A stretch of 64,000 bases of DNA. Source: Nocardioides sp. Root682 (lineage in GTDB: Bacteria > Actinomycetota > Actinomycetes > Propionibacteriales > Nocardioidaceae). The first letter of the stretch is position 1. Each line of letters begins with the position of its first letter. Below are positions 26,731-37,328 of the stretch, piece after piece. The stretch is from assembly GCF_001427795.1 (NCBI RefSeq), contig NZ_LMHJ01000001.1, positions 1,334,281-1,398,280 of the forward strand. The letters run 5' to 3'. The translations under genes were made by a program, and so were the position numbers. Below the pieces are notes generated by a model. That model made no database searches and was not told where the DNA came from. It saw nothing but the letters and a program-made list of their open reading frames with translations.

Positions 26731-29253
26731 TCAGTCGTCAGCGGTGGCGCTGCGCTTGGCGAGAAGGAGACCGGCGCCAAGGGCGATCAGGCACAGCACA
26801 CCCAGGACGAACAGGTCCATCACGTAATGACCGCCGCCTCCCAGGGCGATCCAGTCCTCCTTGTCGGTCCCTTCGGTCTCGCGGGTGAAGTCCATCGCGG
26901 ACGCCGCGGCGGCGTACCCCCATCGCGAAGGCGACAACCAGGCGATCTGCTCGAGCACCACCCGACCGGCGATCTCGAACAGTGCACCGGAGAGCACCAG
27001 CTGGACCATCACCATCCCGACCAGCGCGGGCATCGTCTGCTCGGTACTGGTCACCAGGGCCGACAGCGCGAGCCCGATGACCACCATCGTGAACGTCAGC
27101 GACGCGACGGCGACCCCCACCCTGAAGGTGCCGAGCTCGCCGTCCGCGCCGGGGAGCCCGACCGTGGCCAGGAAGGTGACGAGCAGGCCCTGGACGAAGC
27201 CAGCCGTACCGAGGACCAGCACCTTGCTGAAGAAGTAGACGCCCGGCGACAGGCCGACGGCGTACTCCCGCTTGAAGATGGGCCGCTCCCCCACGAGCTC
27301 GCGGATCGCCAGCGCCGTGCCCATCAGGCAGGCGGCAACGATCAACACGATCAACCGCTGGGAGGCCTCGCCCGTCGCGAACGACTCGACCACCGATCCG
27401 TCGGGAAGGGTCCTCTCCTTGGCGCTGACGTCGAGCGAGAGCCCGTGGCTGCCCGGGACGAGCCGACTCAGACCGCCGAGGATCAGCGGCAGCAGGATCA
27501 GCATGCCGAGCAGCAGCTTGTCGGCGAACACGACGGCGAGGTTGCGCTTGACCAGCGTCGACAGCTGGCGCGACACGGACTGGCGCGGCGGTGCCGGCAC
27601 CGAGCCAGCGTGCGACTGCCGCGGCACCGAGGAGGTGTCCACGGCGTGCTGGGGCACCGGGATCCGCTGCCACAGGTCGGGGTCGTCCAGCAGGTCGAAC
27701 ACCTCGGGATAGTTCGTCTTCCCGAAGTGCGCGAGTACGCCGTCCGGTGGGCCGAAGTAGGCGATCCGGCCACCGGGCGCCAGCACCAGCACGTTGTCGC
27801 ACACGTCGAGGGCGAGCACCGAGTGGGTCACGACCATCACGACCCGACCGTCGTCGGCGAGGCTGCGCAGCTGCCGCATGACCTCGAGGTCCAGGCCGGG
27901 GTCCAGGCCGGAGGTCGGCTCGTCGAGGAACAGCAGCGGAGGCGCGGTGAGCAGCTCCGTCGCGATCGAGACCCGCTTGCGCTGGCCACCCGAGAGCTGG
28001 GTGCCGATCCGGTTCTCCATCCGCTGCACCAGCTGGAGCTGGTGCGCGACGTGGTTGACCCGCGCGTCCCACTCCTGCGCGGTCGTGTCGGGAGGCAGAC
28101 GCAGCTGGGCGGCGTACCGCAGGCCCTGCCGGACCTTGAGCTGCGGATGCAGGATGTCCTGTTGCGGGACCAGCCCGATCTGGAAGCGCAGCTGGTCGTA
28201 GTGCTGGTAGAGGTCGTGACCCTGCCAGATGACCCGGCCGTGGCTCGCAGGCTTCAGACCGGTCAGCGCGCCCAGCAGGGTGGACTTGCCGGCCCCCGAA
28301 GGGCCGATCACGGCGGTCAGGCTGCGTGGCTCGAGCTTGAACGAGATGTTCTCGATCAACCGCTTGCCGCCGGCGACGACCTGGGTGAGGCCGTCGGCGT
28401 ACAGGGTGAACTCGTGGGCCGTCGCCGAAGCGACCAGCTGGTGGCCGTCCCAGCGGAAGGTCTGGTTGCCGACGATGACCTCGGACCCGACCGGCAGCTG
28501 GACCGCACCCTGCAGGCGGTGACCGTTGACGAAGGTGCCGTTGAACGAGCCCAGGTCGTGCAGCACCGCGAGGCTGGTGGGGGTGGGCGGGTCCAGACGG
28601 GCATGGCGCCGGCTGACCAGTGCGTCGTCGAGCACGATGTCGTTGGCGTGGTCGCGACCGATGCTCAGTGACCGTCCGGCCTGGACCTGCGCGGGCAGGA
28701 CGACCGAGTGTCCGTGCGGCAGCTGCCCGGGCGGCAGCACCCCCACGGGGCGCCACGCATCCACCGGTGCGCCGCTGGCGGGCACCTGCGGCGGCGGGAG
28801 GTTCTTCCAGAACTCGCCGCCGAGCTGTTCGGGTTGGGGCGTCGGGACGGGCCGCGACGAGTGCGCGGGTGGCTGCTGCTGGGCCGGCGGCTGGTACGGC
28901 GGCGGTGCCTGGACCGGTGCCTGGACCGGTGGCTGTTGGTACGCCGGCGGCACCGGACCCTGCTGCGCGAGCACGGTCACGACGACCGCCTCGCCCGCCG
29001 GTCCGCCCACGTTCAGGCTCACCGGTGCACCCTGCAACGGGAGCCGGGTGATCCGTTGGCCGGAGACGAACGTCCCGTTGCTGCTCGAGTCGACCACGAC
29101 CCATGCGCCGTTCTCGACCTGGATGACGGCGTGGTGCCGTGAGGCACGGCCGTCGGTCACCGGGACGTCGCAGTCGAGCTCACGTCCGATGACGACCCGC
29201 GGGCCGTCGAAGGTCCGGGTCGTACCGGACCACTGCACCTGGAGTCGGTCCAC
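26731..29253 (-). CDS. FHA-FHA-ABC transporter fusion, Rv1747-like
   Basis: 840 residues from a GTG with a GAGGA site upstream. In order: FHA domain 1 (about 1-95; GR at 23-24, SRHH from 38, NG at 59-60), a Pro/Gln-rich linker (100-190), FHA domain 2 (195-270; GR at 199-200, SRRH at 214-217, NG at 238-239), an ABC ATPase (about 280-510; Walker A GPSGAGKST at 317-325, LSGGQRKR signature, LLFLDEP Walker B) and a six-helix ABC2/ABCG-type membrane domain (570-835). This is the layout of M. tuberculosis Rv1747, which exports cell-wall or lipid material and is controlled by Ser/Thr kinase PknF through linker threonines and FHA domain binding. Here T138 is the only linker threonine. No kinase gene lies next to it. 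Confidence 0.92.
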   Translation of the reverse strand: MDRLQVQWSGTTRTFDGPRVVIGRELDCDVPVTDGRASRHHAVIQVENGAWVVVDSSSNGTFVSGQRITRLPLQGAPVSLNVGGPAGEAVVVTVLAQQGPVPPAYQQPPVQAPVQAPPPYQPPAQQQPPAHSSRPVPTPQPEQLGGEFWKNLPPPQVPASGAPVDAWRPVGVLPPGQLPHGHSVVLPAQVQAGRSLSIGRDHANDIVLDDALVSRRHARLDPPTPTSLAVLHDLGSFNGTFVNGHRLQGAVQLPVGSEVIVGNQTFRWDGHQLVASATAHEFTLYADGLTQVVAGGKRLIENISFKLEPRSLTAVIGPSGAGKSTLLGALTGLKPASHGRVIWQGHDLYQHYDQLRFQIGLVPQQDILHPQLKVRQGLRYAAQLRLPPDTTAQEWDARVNHVAHQLQLVQRMENRIGTQLSGGQRKRVSIATELLTAPPLLFLDEPTSGLDPGLDLEVMRQLRSLADDGRVVMVVTHSVLALDVCDNVLVLAPGGRIAYFGPPDGVLAHFGKTNYPEVFDLLDDPDLWQRIPVPQHAVDTSSVPRQSHAGSVPAPPRQSVSRQLSTLVKRNLAVVFADKLLLGMLILLPLILGGLSRLVPGSHGLSLDVSAKERTLPDGSVVESFATGEASQRLIVLIVAACLMGTALAIRELVGERPIFKREYAVGLSPGVYFFSKVLVLGTAGFVQGLLVTFLATVGLPGADGELGTFRVGVAVASLTFTMVVIGLALSALVTSTEQTMPALVGMVMVQLVLSGALFEIAGRVVLEQIAWLSPSRWGYAAAASAMDFTRETEGTDKEDWIALGGGGHYVMDLFVLGVLCLIALGAGLLLAKRSATADD

Positions 29254-29288
29254 GGAGTCCTCGTCGGTCGGTTCGGGAACAGGCTGAC

Positions 29289-29316
29289 GTCACGAAACCC
29301 TAATGGATGCCGTGAC
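29289..29316. promoter_or_regulatory. Interrupted palindrome upstream of the FHA/ABC gene
   Basis: GTCACG and CGTGAC lie 16 bases apart, with TAGGGT on the minus strand between them, in the 80-base gap between the TerC stop and the FHA/ABC start. It may be a regulator site over a promoter or a weak hairpin after terC. Confidence 0.2.
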
Positions 29317-29333
29317 GCCAGACTGCTGTATCC

Positions 29334-30374
29334 CTAGCGCCAGTCGGGGCCCGCGGTGTCGTCGACGTCTGCAGGCGCGGCCGGCACGGTCACTCCGGCC
29401 TGCTCGTCGCGGTTCGCGCGCCACAGGCTCGCGACGCCGGTGACGACGAGCGTCACGATGATGACGCCGAGGCTGAACAGCGAGGAGATCTCCGGCGCAC
29501 CGTGCACCCCGTGCCCGTCGTTGATGAACGACAGCTCGTTCTCGTGCAGGGCGTGCAGGACCAGCTTGACGCCGATGAAGGCGAGGATGAACGCCAGGCC
29601 CAGCGACAGGTAGACGAGCTTCTGCAACAGTCCGCCGAGCAGGAAGTACAGCTGACGCAGGCCCATCAGCGCGAACACGTTGGCCGCGAAGACGAGGTAC
29701 GGCTCCTGGGTGATGCCGAAGATGGCGGGGATCGAGTCCAGCGCGAACAGGATGTCGGTGACCCCGAGCGCGATGATCACGATCAGGATGGGCGACACGA
29801 AGCGCACGCCGTTCTTGGAGTACCAGAGGCGGAGGCCGTGGTACTCGTCGCCGACGTTCAGGTGCTTGCGGGCGAAGCTGACGACCACGTTGTCCTCGGG
29901 GTGCTCGTCCTCGTGGCTGCCGTAGGCCTTCACCAGCTTGAAGGCCGTGTAGACCAGGAAGGCGCCGAAGATGTAGAAGACCCAGCTGAAGTTCTCGATC
30001 AGCGTGTAGCCCAGGGCGATGAAGATGCCGCGGAAGATCAGCGCCAGCACGATGCCGACGAGGAGGGCTTCCTGCTGGTACTTCCGGGGGACCTTGAGCG
30101 CCGCCATCAAGATGATGAAGACGAACAGGTTGTCGATCGACAGGGAGTACTCGGTCAACCAGCCGGTGTAGAACTCGATGCCGTAGTCGTGGCCGTGGTG
30201 GAGCCAGACGAACGCGCCGAAGGCGAGCGCTGCTCCGATGTAGAAGGACAACGCGACGGCGCATTCCTTCATGGTGGGTTCGTGCGGGTCGCGCGCGATC
30301 ACGACGATGTCGAAGAGCAGGACACCGATCGTCGCGGCGATCGTGATCGTCCACTCAAGGGTGGTCACGTCCAT
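29334..30374 (-). CDS. TerC family integral membrane protein, predicted Mn2+ exporter
   Basis: 346 residues with about nine membrane helices. The TerC hallmarks are LTEYSLSIDNLFVFIILM (about 74-91), with conserved acidic residues in the membrane, and LGVTDILFALDSIPAIFGIT (about 202-221). TerC/Alx proteins export or handle manganese. The upstream leader contains a yybP-ykoY riboswitch (30415-30536), which senses Mn2+ and controls such genes in other bacteria, so Mn2+-induced expression is likely. A GAGGA site lies 8 bases before the ATG. It sits among accessory genes inside the ribosomal cluster. Confidence 0.9.
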   Translation of the reverse strand: MDVTTLEWTITIAATIGVLLFDIVVIARDPHEPTMKECAVALSFYIGAALAFGAFVWLHHGHDYGIEFYTGWLTEYSLSIDNLFVFIILMAALKVPRKYQQEALLVGIVLALIFRGIFIALGYTLIENFSWVFYIFGAFLVYTAFKLVKAYGSHEDEHPEDNVVVSFARKHLNVGDEYHGLRLWYSKNGVRFVSPILIVIIALGVTDILFALDSIPAIFGITQEPYLVFAANVFALMGLRQLYFLLGGLLQKLVYLSLGLAFILAFIGVKLVLHALHENELSFINDGHGVHGAPEISSLFSLGVIIVTLVVTGVASLWRANRDEQAGVTVPAAPADVDDTAGPDWR

Positions 30375-30414
30375 GGAAGCAGTCCTCTTTCAGGGGCTGG
30401 AGCGGTCAACAGAT

Positions 30415-30536
30415 CGCCCGAGGTCTCTTCCGCTGCCCGTCCGGACGAGCCGGCAGGACAACCCACGGGACCGGATCGAACGGTGACGTTCGGTCGTGAT
30501 GACGAGCCCGCAGCGAAGGAATACTCCCCTCAAGTG
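30415..30536 (-). ncRNA. yybP-ykoY manganese riboswitch upstream of terC
   Basis: On the minus strand the leader begins GAGGGGAGTATTCC (30533-30520), the invariant GGGGAGTA box, and ends GGAAGAGACCTC (30432-30421). GAGG pairs with CCTC and TTCC with GGAA to close the P1/P1.1 stem, and two internal stem regions lie between, as in the L. lactis structure (which ends AAGACCUUUCC). It ends about 41 bases before the terC start. Only 32 bases separate its 5' end from the isochorismate synthase stop. Confidence 0.75.
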
Positions 30537-30567
30537 GACCGATCCTCCCATTTCGCCGGGCGCTCGG

Positions 30568-31710
30568 CTAATCGACCGCGAGACCGCTGACCCGTGCCAT
30601 GGTGGCGAGCTTGGCGCCGGTCTCCCGTACCTCGGAAGCGGGGTCTGACCCGGCCACGATGCCTGCCCCGGCGAACAGGCGCAACCGGTCGCCGTCGATC
30701 ACGGCGGCGCGGATGGTCACCGCGAACTCGCCGTCACCGTTGCCGTCGACCCAGCCCACGCACCCCGCGAACCAGTCGCGCAGGTCGCCCTCGAGGTCGG
30801 CGATCACCGCGTTGGCAGCCGCTGTGGGGACGCCGCCGACGGCCGGTGTGGGGTGCAGCAGCTGCGCCAGGCGCAGCGCGCTGGGGCCTTCGGCACCGGC
30901 CGCGAGTCGCGCCCGGATCGGGGTCGCCAGGTGCCAGACGGTGTCCGTCGAGAGGAGCTCAGGGGTGGCGGGGTACTCGATCTCCACACACACGTCCTTG
31001 AGCGCGTGCACGATCGCCTCCACCACGAAGGCGTGCTCCGCGAGGTCCTTGGCCGACTCGCGCAGACCGGCGGCACGCGCCGCGTCCTCGGCAGCATCAG
31101 CCGAGCGGGGTACGGAACCCGCGAGCGGCGTGCACGAGATGTCGAGACCATCGCGGCGGACGAGCAGCTCCGGGCTCGCACCCACCAGGATCGGGCCGTC
31201 GGCCGGGGCCGCGTCGCCGCTCACCAACGGCACGCTGAAGACATAGCGCCCCGGTCGCGTCTGCAACAGGCGGTCGATGATCTCGGCCGGGACCAGCGGA
31301 GGTGAGCTGATCACGTCGAGGCAGCGACCGAGCACCACCTTGTGGAGCGAGCCGTCGGCGATCTTGACCAGCGCCGTCTCGACCATCCGCGCATACTCAG
31401 CAGCCGTCGGGAACTCGGTGACCTCGTAGGTCCGGTCGACCGCGAGCGGCACCGTCGGACGTTGCAGTGCGTGCTCGGCACCGACCACCTGGTGGGCGAG
31501 GCCGGGTGCCCCAGCGGCGAACGACAGCGCACAAAGGGCCCGCTCCCCCGGTGACAGGGCCGCAACGACCTCGTCGGCCCAGCCGACATCAGCCCCGTCG
31601 GGTGTCGTCCAGGTGTGCAGCACCCGGCTGGCGACGTACGCCTCCTCGCCGGAGGCGAAGAGGAAGGGCCGGGCGGCGAGAGCCGCAGGAGTGATCGGGT
31701 CCCGCGCCAT
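30568..31710 (-). CDS. menF: Isochorismate synthase (chorismate-binding family)
   Basis: 380 residues from the ATG at 31710. Family motifs are visible: KVVLGRCLDV (about 128), VGASPELLVRRDG (180), CTPLAGSVPRS (196), LHPTPAVGGVPT (286) and the C-terminal GWVDGNGDGEFAVTIR and AGAGIVAGSDP. It converts chorismate to isochorismate for menaquinone or, less likely, a salicylate-type siderophore; no other men or siderophore gene is in the window. The start lies 10 bases after the map stop, and the -10-like TAGGCT (31723-31718) begins with that very stop codon, so it may have its own leaderless promoter. Confidence 0.88.
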   Translation of the reverse strand: MARDPITPAALAARPFLFASGEEAYVASRVLHTWTTPDGADVGWADEVVAALSPGERALCALSFAAGAPGLAHQVVGAEHALQRPTVPLAVDRTYEVTEFPTAAEYARMVETALVKIADGSLHKVVLGRCLDVISSPPLVPAEIIDRLLQTRPGRYVFSVPLVSGDAAPADGPILVGASPELLVRRDGLDISCTPLAGSVPRSADAAEDAARAAGLRESAKDLAEHAFVVEAIVHALKDVCVEIEYPATPELLSTDTVWHLATPIRARLAAGAEGPSALRLAQLLHPTPAVGGVPTAAANAVIADLEGDLRDWFAGCVGWVDGNGDGEFAVTIRAAVIDGDRLRLFAGAGIVAGSDPASEVRETGAKLATMARVSGLAVD

Positions 31711-31720
31711 GAGTGCCAGC

Positions 31721-32545
31721 CTAGTCCTCGCCACCGAACGGAACGCCGAGTGCCTCGAGCCGTGCCCTGCCGCCGTCCTCAGCGGTGAGCACCCACACGC
31801 CGGAGTCGGTCAGCGCGAAGGTGTGCTCGTAGTGGGCAGCCCAGCGGCCGTCCGCGGTGACCACGGTCCACTCGTCCTCGGCCACGTCCGTGTCGTCGGT
31901 GCCGAGCGTGATCATCGGCTCGACGGCCAGGGCCGTTCCGCGCTTGAGCCGCGGGCCGCGGCCGGCGCGGCCGCGGTTCGGGACGTCCGGATCCATGTGC
32001 ATCTCAGTGCCGATGCCGTGACCGGTGTAGCCGTCGACGATGCCGTAGTCGCCGCGGCTCACCACGTAGGACTCGACCGCCGCCGAGATGTCGCCGACCC
32101 GGCCGCCGATGCGCGCTGCCGCGAGGCCACGCCACAGGGACTCCTCGGTGACGTCCATCAACGTGGCGACCTCGGGCCGGACCTCGCCCACCGCCACGGT
32201 GATCGCAGCGTCGCCGTGCCAGCCGTCGACGATCGCGCCGCAGTCGATGGAGATCGCGTCGCCCTCGACCAGCACCCGGGAGCCCGGGATGCCGTGCACG
32301 ACCTCGTCGTTCACCGACGCGCAGATGCTCGCCGGGAACGGCGGGAAGCCGTACCCGAGGAACGACGGTACTCCGCCCTGCTCCCGGATGCTCTGCTCGG
32401 CCAGCGCATCGAGCTCGCCTGTCGTGACACCCGGGCGTACGGCGTCGCGCAGCAGGTCCAGGGTGCGGCCGACCACCAGGCCGGCCACACGCATCGCCTT
32501 GACCTGATCGGGCGTCTTGATCTCGATCCGGTGGTCGAACAGCAC
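31721..32545 (-). CDS. map: Methionine aminopeptidase type I
   Basis: 274 residues from a GTG at 32545, 10 bases after adk. It removes N-terminal Met from nascent proteins. The metal ligands are in ISIDCGAIVDGWHGDAAIT (two Asp), GYTGHGIGTEMH (His), AVEPMI (Glu) and YEHTFAL (Glu). The open frame to 32647 would run into adk and is not used. The order secY-adk-map is the normal spc-operon tail in actinobacteria. Confidence 0.94.
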   Translation of the reverse strand: MLFDHRIEIKTPDQVKAMRVAGLVVGRTLDLLRDAVRPGVTTGELDALAEQSIREQGGVPSFLGYGFPPFPASICASVNDEVVHGIPGSRVLVEGDAISIDCGAIVDGWHGDAAITVAVGEVRPEVATLMDVTEESLWRGLAAARIGGRVGDISAAVESYVVSRGDYGIVDGYTGHGIGTEMHMDPDVPNRGRAGRGPRLKRGTALAVEPMITLGTDDTDVAEDEWTVVTADGRWAAHYEHTFALTDSGVWVLTAEDGGRARLEALGVPFGGED

Positions 32546-32555
32546 CTGGTGTGGT

Positions 32556-33127
32556 TCAGCTCTGCGGAATGGCGTCGAGAGCGGCGAAGATCCGCTTCTG
32601 GACGTCCTCGATGTCACCCATGCCGTCGACCGAGACGACCAGGCCACGCTCGCTGTACGACGTGATGAGCGGCTCGGTCTCCTCGCCGTAGACCTCGAGG
32701 CGGCGTCGGATGACGTCCTCGGTGTCGTCGGCGCGACCCTCGATCTCGGCCCGCTTGAGCAGGCGACCGATGACGGCCTCCTGGTCGACGGTCAGCACGA
32801 GGACGGCGTCGAGCTGGTGACCCGTCGCCTCGATCATGCCGTCGAGCTCGGTGACCTGGGCCAGCGTGCGCGGGTAGCCGTCGAGCAGGAATCCAGCGTC
32901 GGCGTCCGGGTCGGCGATCCGGTTGCGGACCATGTTGTTGGTGACCTCGTCGGGGACGTACTCACCGGCGTCCATGTACCGCTTCGCCTCGACACCCAGC
33001 GGGGTGCCCTGCGCAACGTTGGCGCGGAAGATGTCGCCGGTCGAGATGGCCGGGACCCCGAAGTGCTCGGCAACTGCCGTGGCCTGCGTGCCCTTGCCGG
33101 CCCCGGGGGGACCCATGATCAGAAGCC

Positions 33128-33131
<4 letters not shown>
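32556..33131 (-). CDS. adk: Adenylate kinase
   Basis: 191 residues, the short form without the zinc LID domain: after RLLKRAEIEGRADDTEDVIRRRLE there is no 27-residue insertion. The P-loop GPPGAGKGT is at 7-15 and the AMP-site motif LDGYPRT is near 84. It balances ATP, ADP and AMP pools. It overlaps secY by 4 bases (ATGA), which couples their translation. Confidence 0.96.
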
Positions 33132-34441
<1,310 letters not shown>

Positions 34442-34544
34442 TCAGGTCCTCTTCTCTTGCTCCTGGCCTTGTGGCCAGCGGGAAGCCTAACAGGGGGGCC
34501 TGCACCGCCCGAGGGGGTGCTGGGGAAGTGCAGGGAAGCGCAAA

Positions 34545-34576
34545 GGGCGCGGCGACCTCGAGAGGTCACCGCGCCC
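34545..34576 (-). terminator. Strong hairpin between rplO and secY
   Basis: A 14-bp stem, GGGCGCGGCGACCT with AGGTCACCGCGCCC (one wobble), loop CGAG, located 13 bases after the rplO stop. On the minus strand it is followed by only a short TTT, so it may be a partial terminator or an mRNA-processing stem. Confidence 0.6.
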
Positions 34577-34588
34577 CTTGCAGCGTCA

Positions 34589-35038
34589 TCACAGAACCGT
34601 GACGGTCCCGCCGGCGCTCTCGATCTTGTCCTTGGCCGAGGTGGAGAACGCGTCCGCGCTCACCGTGACCTTGACCGTGAGCTCGCCCTGGCCGAGCACC
34701 TTGACGGGCAGGCCCTTGCGGACCGCGCCCCGAGCAACGAGCGTCTCCGGGGTGACGTCGCCACCCTCGGGGAACAGAGCGCTGATCTTGTCGAGGTTGA
34801 CGACCTGGAAGGTCACCTTGAACGGGTTCCGGAAGCCGCGAAGCTTCGGGAGCCGCATGTGGATGGGCATCTGCCCACCCTCGAACGCGACCGGGACCTG
34901 GTACCGGGCCTTGGTTCCCTTGGTACCACGACCCGAGGTCTTGCCCTTGGATCCTTCACCACGACCAACACGGGTCTTGGCAGTCTTCGCACCCGGCGCG
35001 GGGCGCAGGTGGTGCAACTTGAGCGGGGTCATTGTCAC
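34589..35038 (-). CDS. rplO: 50S ribosomal protein L15
   Basis: 149 residues. The long basic N-terminal arm with [21 protein letters not shown] is characteristic. L15 is a late-assembly 23S rRNA binder. It overlaps rpmD by 4 bases and is followed by a strong hairpin before secY. Confidence 0.97.
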   Translation of the reverse strand: MTMTPLKLHHLRPAPGAKTAKTRVGRGEGSKGKTSGRGTKGTKARYQVPVAFEGGQMPIHMRLPKLRGFRNPFKVTFQVVNLDKISALFPEGGDVTPETLVARGAVRKGLPVKVLGQGELTVKVTVSADAFSTSAKDKIESAGGTVTVL

Positions 35039-35223
35039 TCGCCTCCGACGACCTCGACCGTCACCATGTGACGGACGGTGTGGACCATGCCCCGGATCTC
35101 GGGACGGTCCTCCTTGATCACGACGTCGCCGATCCGCTTGAGGCCAAGGCTGCGCAGCGTCTCACGCTGGTTGAACTTGGCGCCGATCTTCGACTTGGTC
35201 TGCTGGACCTTCAGCTGTGCCAT
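35035..35223 (-). CDS. rpmD: 50S ribosomal protein L30
   Basis: 62 residues, standard for bacterial L30 ([30 protein letters not shown]). It overlaps both neighbours slightly, as is usual in this tightly packed part of the spc operon. Confidence 0.97.
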   Translation of the reverse strand: MAQLKVQQTKSKIGAKFNQRETLRSLGLKRIGDVVIKEDRPEIRGMVHTVRHMVTVEVVGGE

Positions 35224-35867
35224 CAGGCCGTCACCGCCTCAGGTGCAGAGGTCTTGGCCGCGGCCGCAGTGGCCTCGCCCTCGGCCTGAGCCTTGAGCAG
35301 CGCCGCCGGGGCGACGTGCTCGACGGGCAGACCACGACGCGCGGCAACGGTCTCGGGCATCTCCAGGAGCTGGAGGGCCGCAACCGTGGCGTGCACGATG
35401 TTGATCTGGTTCGACGAACCCAGCGACTTGCTGAGGACGTCGTGGATGCCGGCGCACTCCAGGACGGCGCGCACCGGACCACCGGCGATGACACCGGTAC
35501 CGGGTGCGGCCGGACGCAGGAAGACCACGCCAGCAGCCTTCTCACCCTGAACCGGGTGCGGGATCGTGCCCTGGATGCGGGGGACGCGGAAGAAGTTCTT
35601 CTTCGCTTCCTCGACACCCTTGGCGATCGCCGCGGGAACTTCCTTGGCCTTGCCGTAGCCGACGCCGACCAGACCGTCACCGTCACCGACGACCACGAGG
35701 GCGGTGAAGCTGAAGCGACGACCACCCTTCACGACCTTGGCGACGCGGTTGATGGCTACGACGCGCTCGACGTACTGGCTCTTGTCGGCGCCGCCACGGC
35801 CGCCGTCACGGCCGCCACGGCCGCCACGGTCGCCGCCCGAACGCTGTCCGCGCTGGGGTCCGCTCAT
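35223..35867 (-). CDS. rpsE: 30S ribosomal protein S5
   Basis: 214 residues, longer than the 167 of E. coli because of an Arg/Gly-rich N-terminus (about 1-30) and an Ala-rich C-terminal tail. The core has the [18 protein letters not shown] segment and the [13 protein letters not shown] loop; mutations in S5 affect translational accuracy. Overlaps rpmD by one base. Confidence 0.97.
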   Translation of the reverse strand: MSGPQRGQRSGGDRGGRGGRDGGRGGADKSQYVERVVAINRVAKVVKGGRRFSFTALVVVGDGDGLVGVGYGKAKEVPAAIAKGVEEAKKNFFRVPRIQGTIPHPVQGEKAAGVVFLRPAAPGTGVIAGGPVRAVLECAGIHDVLSKSLGSSNQINIVHATVAALQLLEMPETVAARRGLPVEHVAPAALLKAQAEGEATAAAAKTSAPEAVTA

Positions 35868-35892
35868 GATTTCTCCTCAGTCCTGTTCGCGG

Positions 35893-36276
35893 TCAGAAGG
35901 TCAGGCCGCCCTCGCGGGCGCCATCAGCCAGGGCCGCAATGCGGCCGTGATACTTGTTGCCGGACCGGTCGAAGACGACCGACTCAACGCCGAGTTCCTT
36001 GGCGCGGGCGGCGACAAGCTCGCCGACCTTCTTGGCCTTGGCCGTCTTGTCGCCCGCGAGGGAACGCAGGTCGCCCTCGAGGGTCGAGGCAGAGGCCAGG
36101 GTCTTTCCGACCAGGTCGTCGACGACCTGGGCGGTGATGTGCTTCGTCGACCGGGTGACCACCAGGCGCGGACGCGCAGCGGTGCCGGAAATCTTCTTGC
36201 GGCCCCGGATCTGGCGACGCAACCGTGAGGATGCGCGCGCAGAGAGGTTCCGCTGGTGCTTCAGAGTGATCGCCAT
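35893..36276 (-). CDS. rplR: 50S ribosomal protein L18
   Basis: 127 residues from the ATG at 36276, one base after the rplF stop; the longer open frame is antisense-like noise. L18 carries 5S rRNA into the central protuberance. Ends in the conserved [26 protein letters not shown] region. Confidence 0.96.
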   Translation of the reverse strand: MAITLKHQRNLSARASSRLRRQIRGRKKISGTAARPRLVVTRSTKHITAQVVDDLVGKTLASASTLEGDLRSLAGDKTAKAKKVGELVAARAKELGVESVVFDRSGNKYHGRIAALADGAREGGLTF

Positions 36277-36277
36277 G

Positions 36278-36817
36278 TCACTTACCAGCCTTTCCGACCT
36301 TGCGGCGGACGTGTTCGCCGGAGTACCGGACACCCTTGCCCTTGTACGGCTCGGGCTTACGAAGCTTGCGGATGTTGGCGGCAACCTCGCCGACCAACTG
36401 CTTGTCGATTCCGACGACGCTGAGCTTCGTCGGGCTCTCCACCACGAAGGTGATGCCTTCCGGAGCGTCGAAGATGATGACGTGGGAGTAACCGAGCTGG
36501 AACTCCAGCTGGGTCGGGCCCTTGGAGATGACGCGGTAACCCACGCCGACGATCTCGAGCTTCTTCTCGTAGCCGTCGGTGACGCCGACCACCATGTTGT
36601 TGATCAGCGTGCGGGACAGACCGTGGTAGGCCTTGGACAACCGCTCGTCGTCGGGGCGGATGACGTCGAGGACGCCCTCACCCTGCTGGACAGTGATCGG
36701 GGCGATCACCGTGTGGCTCAGGCTGCCCTTGGGGCCCTGGACGTTCACGGTGGCGCCGTCGATCTGGACATTGACGCCCGCGGGGACCGGGACGGGGAGC
36801 TTGCCGATGCGCGACAT
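36278..36817 (-). CDS. rplF: 50S ribosomal protein L6
   Basis: 179 residues in two similar domains, with the C-terminal [10 protein letters not shown] motif near residue 155. L6 lies near the sarcin-ricin loop and factor-binding site. Separated from rplR by a single base and from rpsH by 26. Confidence 0.97.
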   Translation of the reverse strand: MSRIGKLPVPVPAGVNVQIDGATVNVQGPKGSLSHTVIAPITVQQGEGVLDVIRPDDERLSKAYHGLSRTLINNMVVGVTDGYEKKLEIVGVGYRVISKGPTQLEFQLGYSHVIIFDAPEGITFVVESPTKLSVVGIDKQLVGEVAANIRKLRKPEPYKGKGVRYSGEHVRRKVGKAGK

Positions 36818-36843
36818 TGTTTCTCTCTCCTAACTTTCCCTGG

Positions 36844-37248
36844 TCACCAGACGTAGGCGAGGACTTCCCCACCCACGCCCTTCTGGTTGGCCTGACGGTC
36901 AGTCAACAGGCCCTGGCTGGTCGAGATGATCGCGACGCCGAGGCCACCGAGGACCTTCGGGAGGCCGGTGTGCTTGGCGTACACCCGGAGGCCGGGCTTG
37001 CTGATCCGGCGGACGCCGGCGATCGAGCGCTCGCGGTTGCGGCCGTACTTGAGGGTGACGGTCAGCAGCTTGCCGACGCCGTTCTCGTTGTCGGCAACGG
37101 CGAAGGAGGTGATGTACCCCTCCTGGCGGAGGATCTCCGCGACGCCCTCCTTGAGCTTGCTGTACGGCATGGTCACCGCATCGTGGTACGCCTGGTTGGC
37201 GTTGCGCAGACGCGTGAGCATGTCTGCGATCGGGTCAGTCATCGTCAT
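36844..37248 (-). CDS. rpsH: 30S ribosomal protein S8
   Basis: 134 residues beginning [18 protein letters not shown] and ending GGEVLAYVW, both strongly conserved. S8 binds helix 21 of 16S rRNA and in E. coli represses the spc operon by mimicry at the rplE site; the 80-base gap from rpsN is available for such control but no matching fold was identified. Confidence 0.97.
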   Translation of the reverse strand: MTMTDPIADMLTRLRNANQAYHDAVTMPYSKLKEGVAEILRQEGYITSFAVADNENGVGKLLTVTLKYGRNRERSIAGVRRISKPGLRVYAKHTGLPKVLGGLGVAIISTSQGLLTDRQANQKGVGGEVLAYVW

Positions 37249-37328
37249 GATGTGTGTTTCCTTCTGCTGCGGTTTCCGTCAGCTCAGCGGCGGACGGACC
37301 TGCAACGTTGTGATGATGTGGTCTCAGC

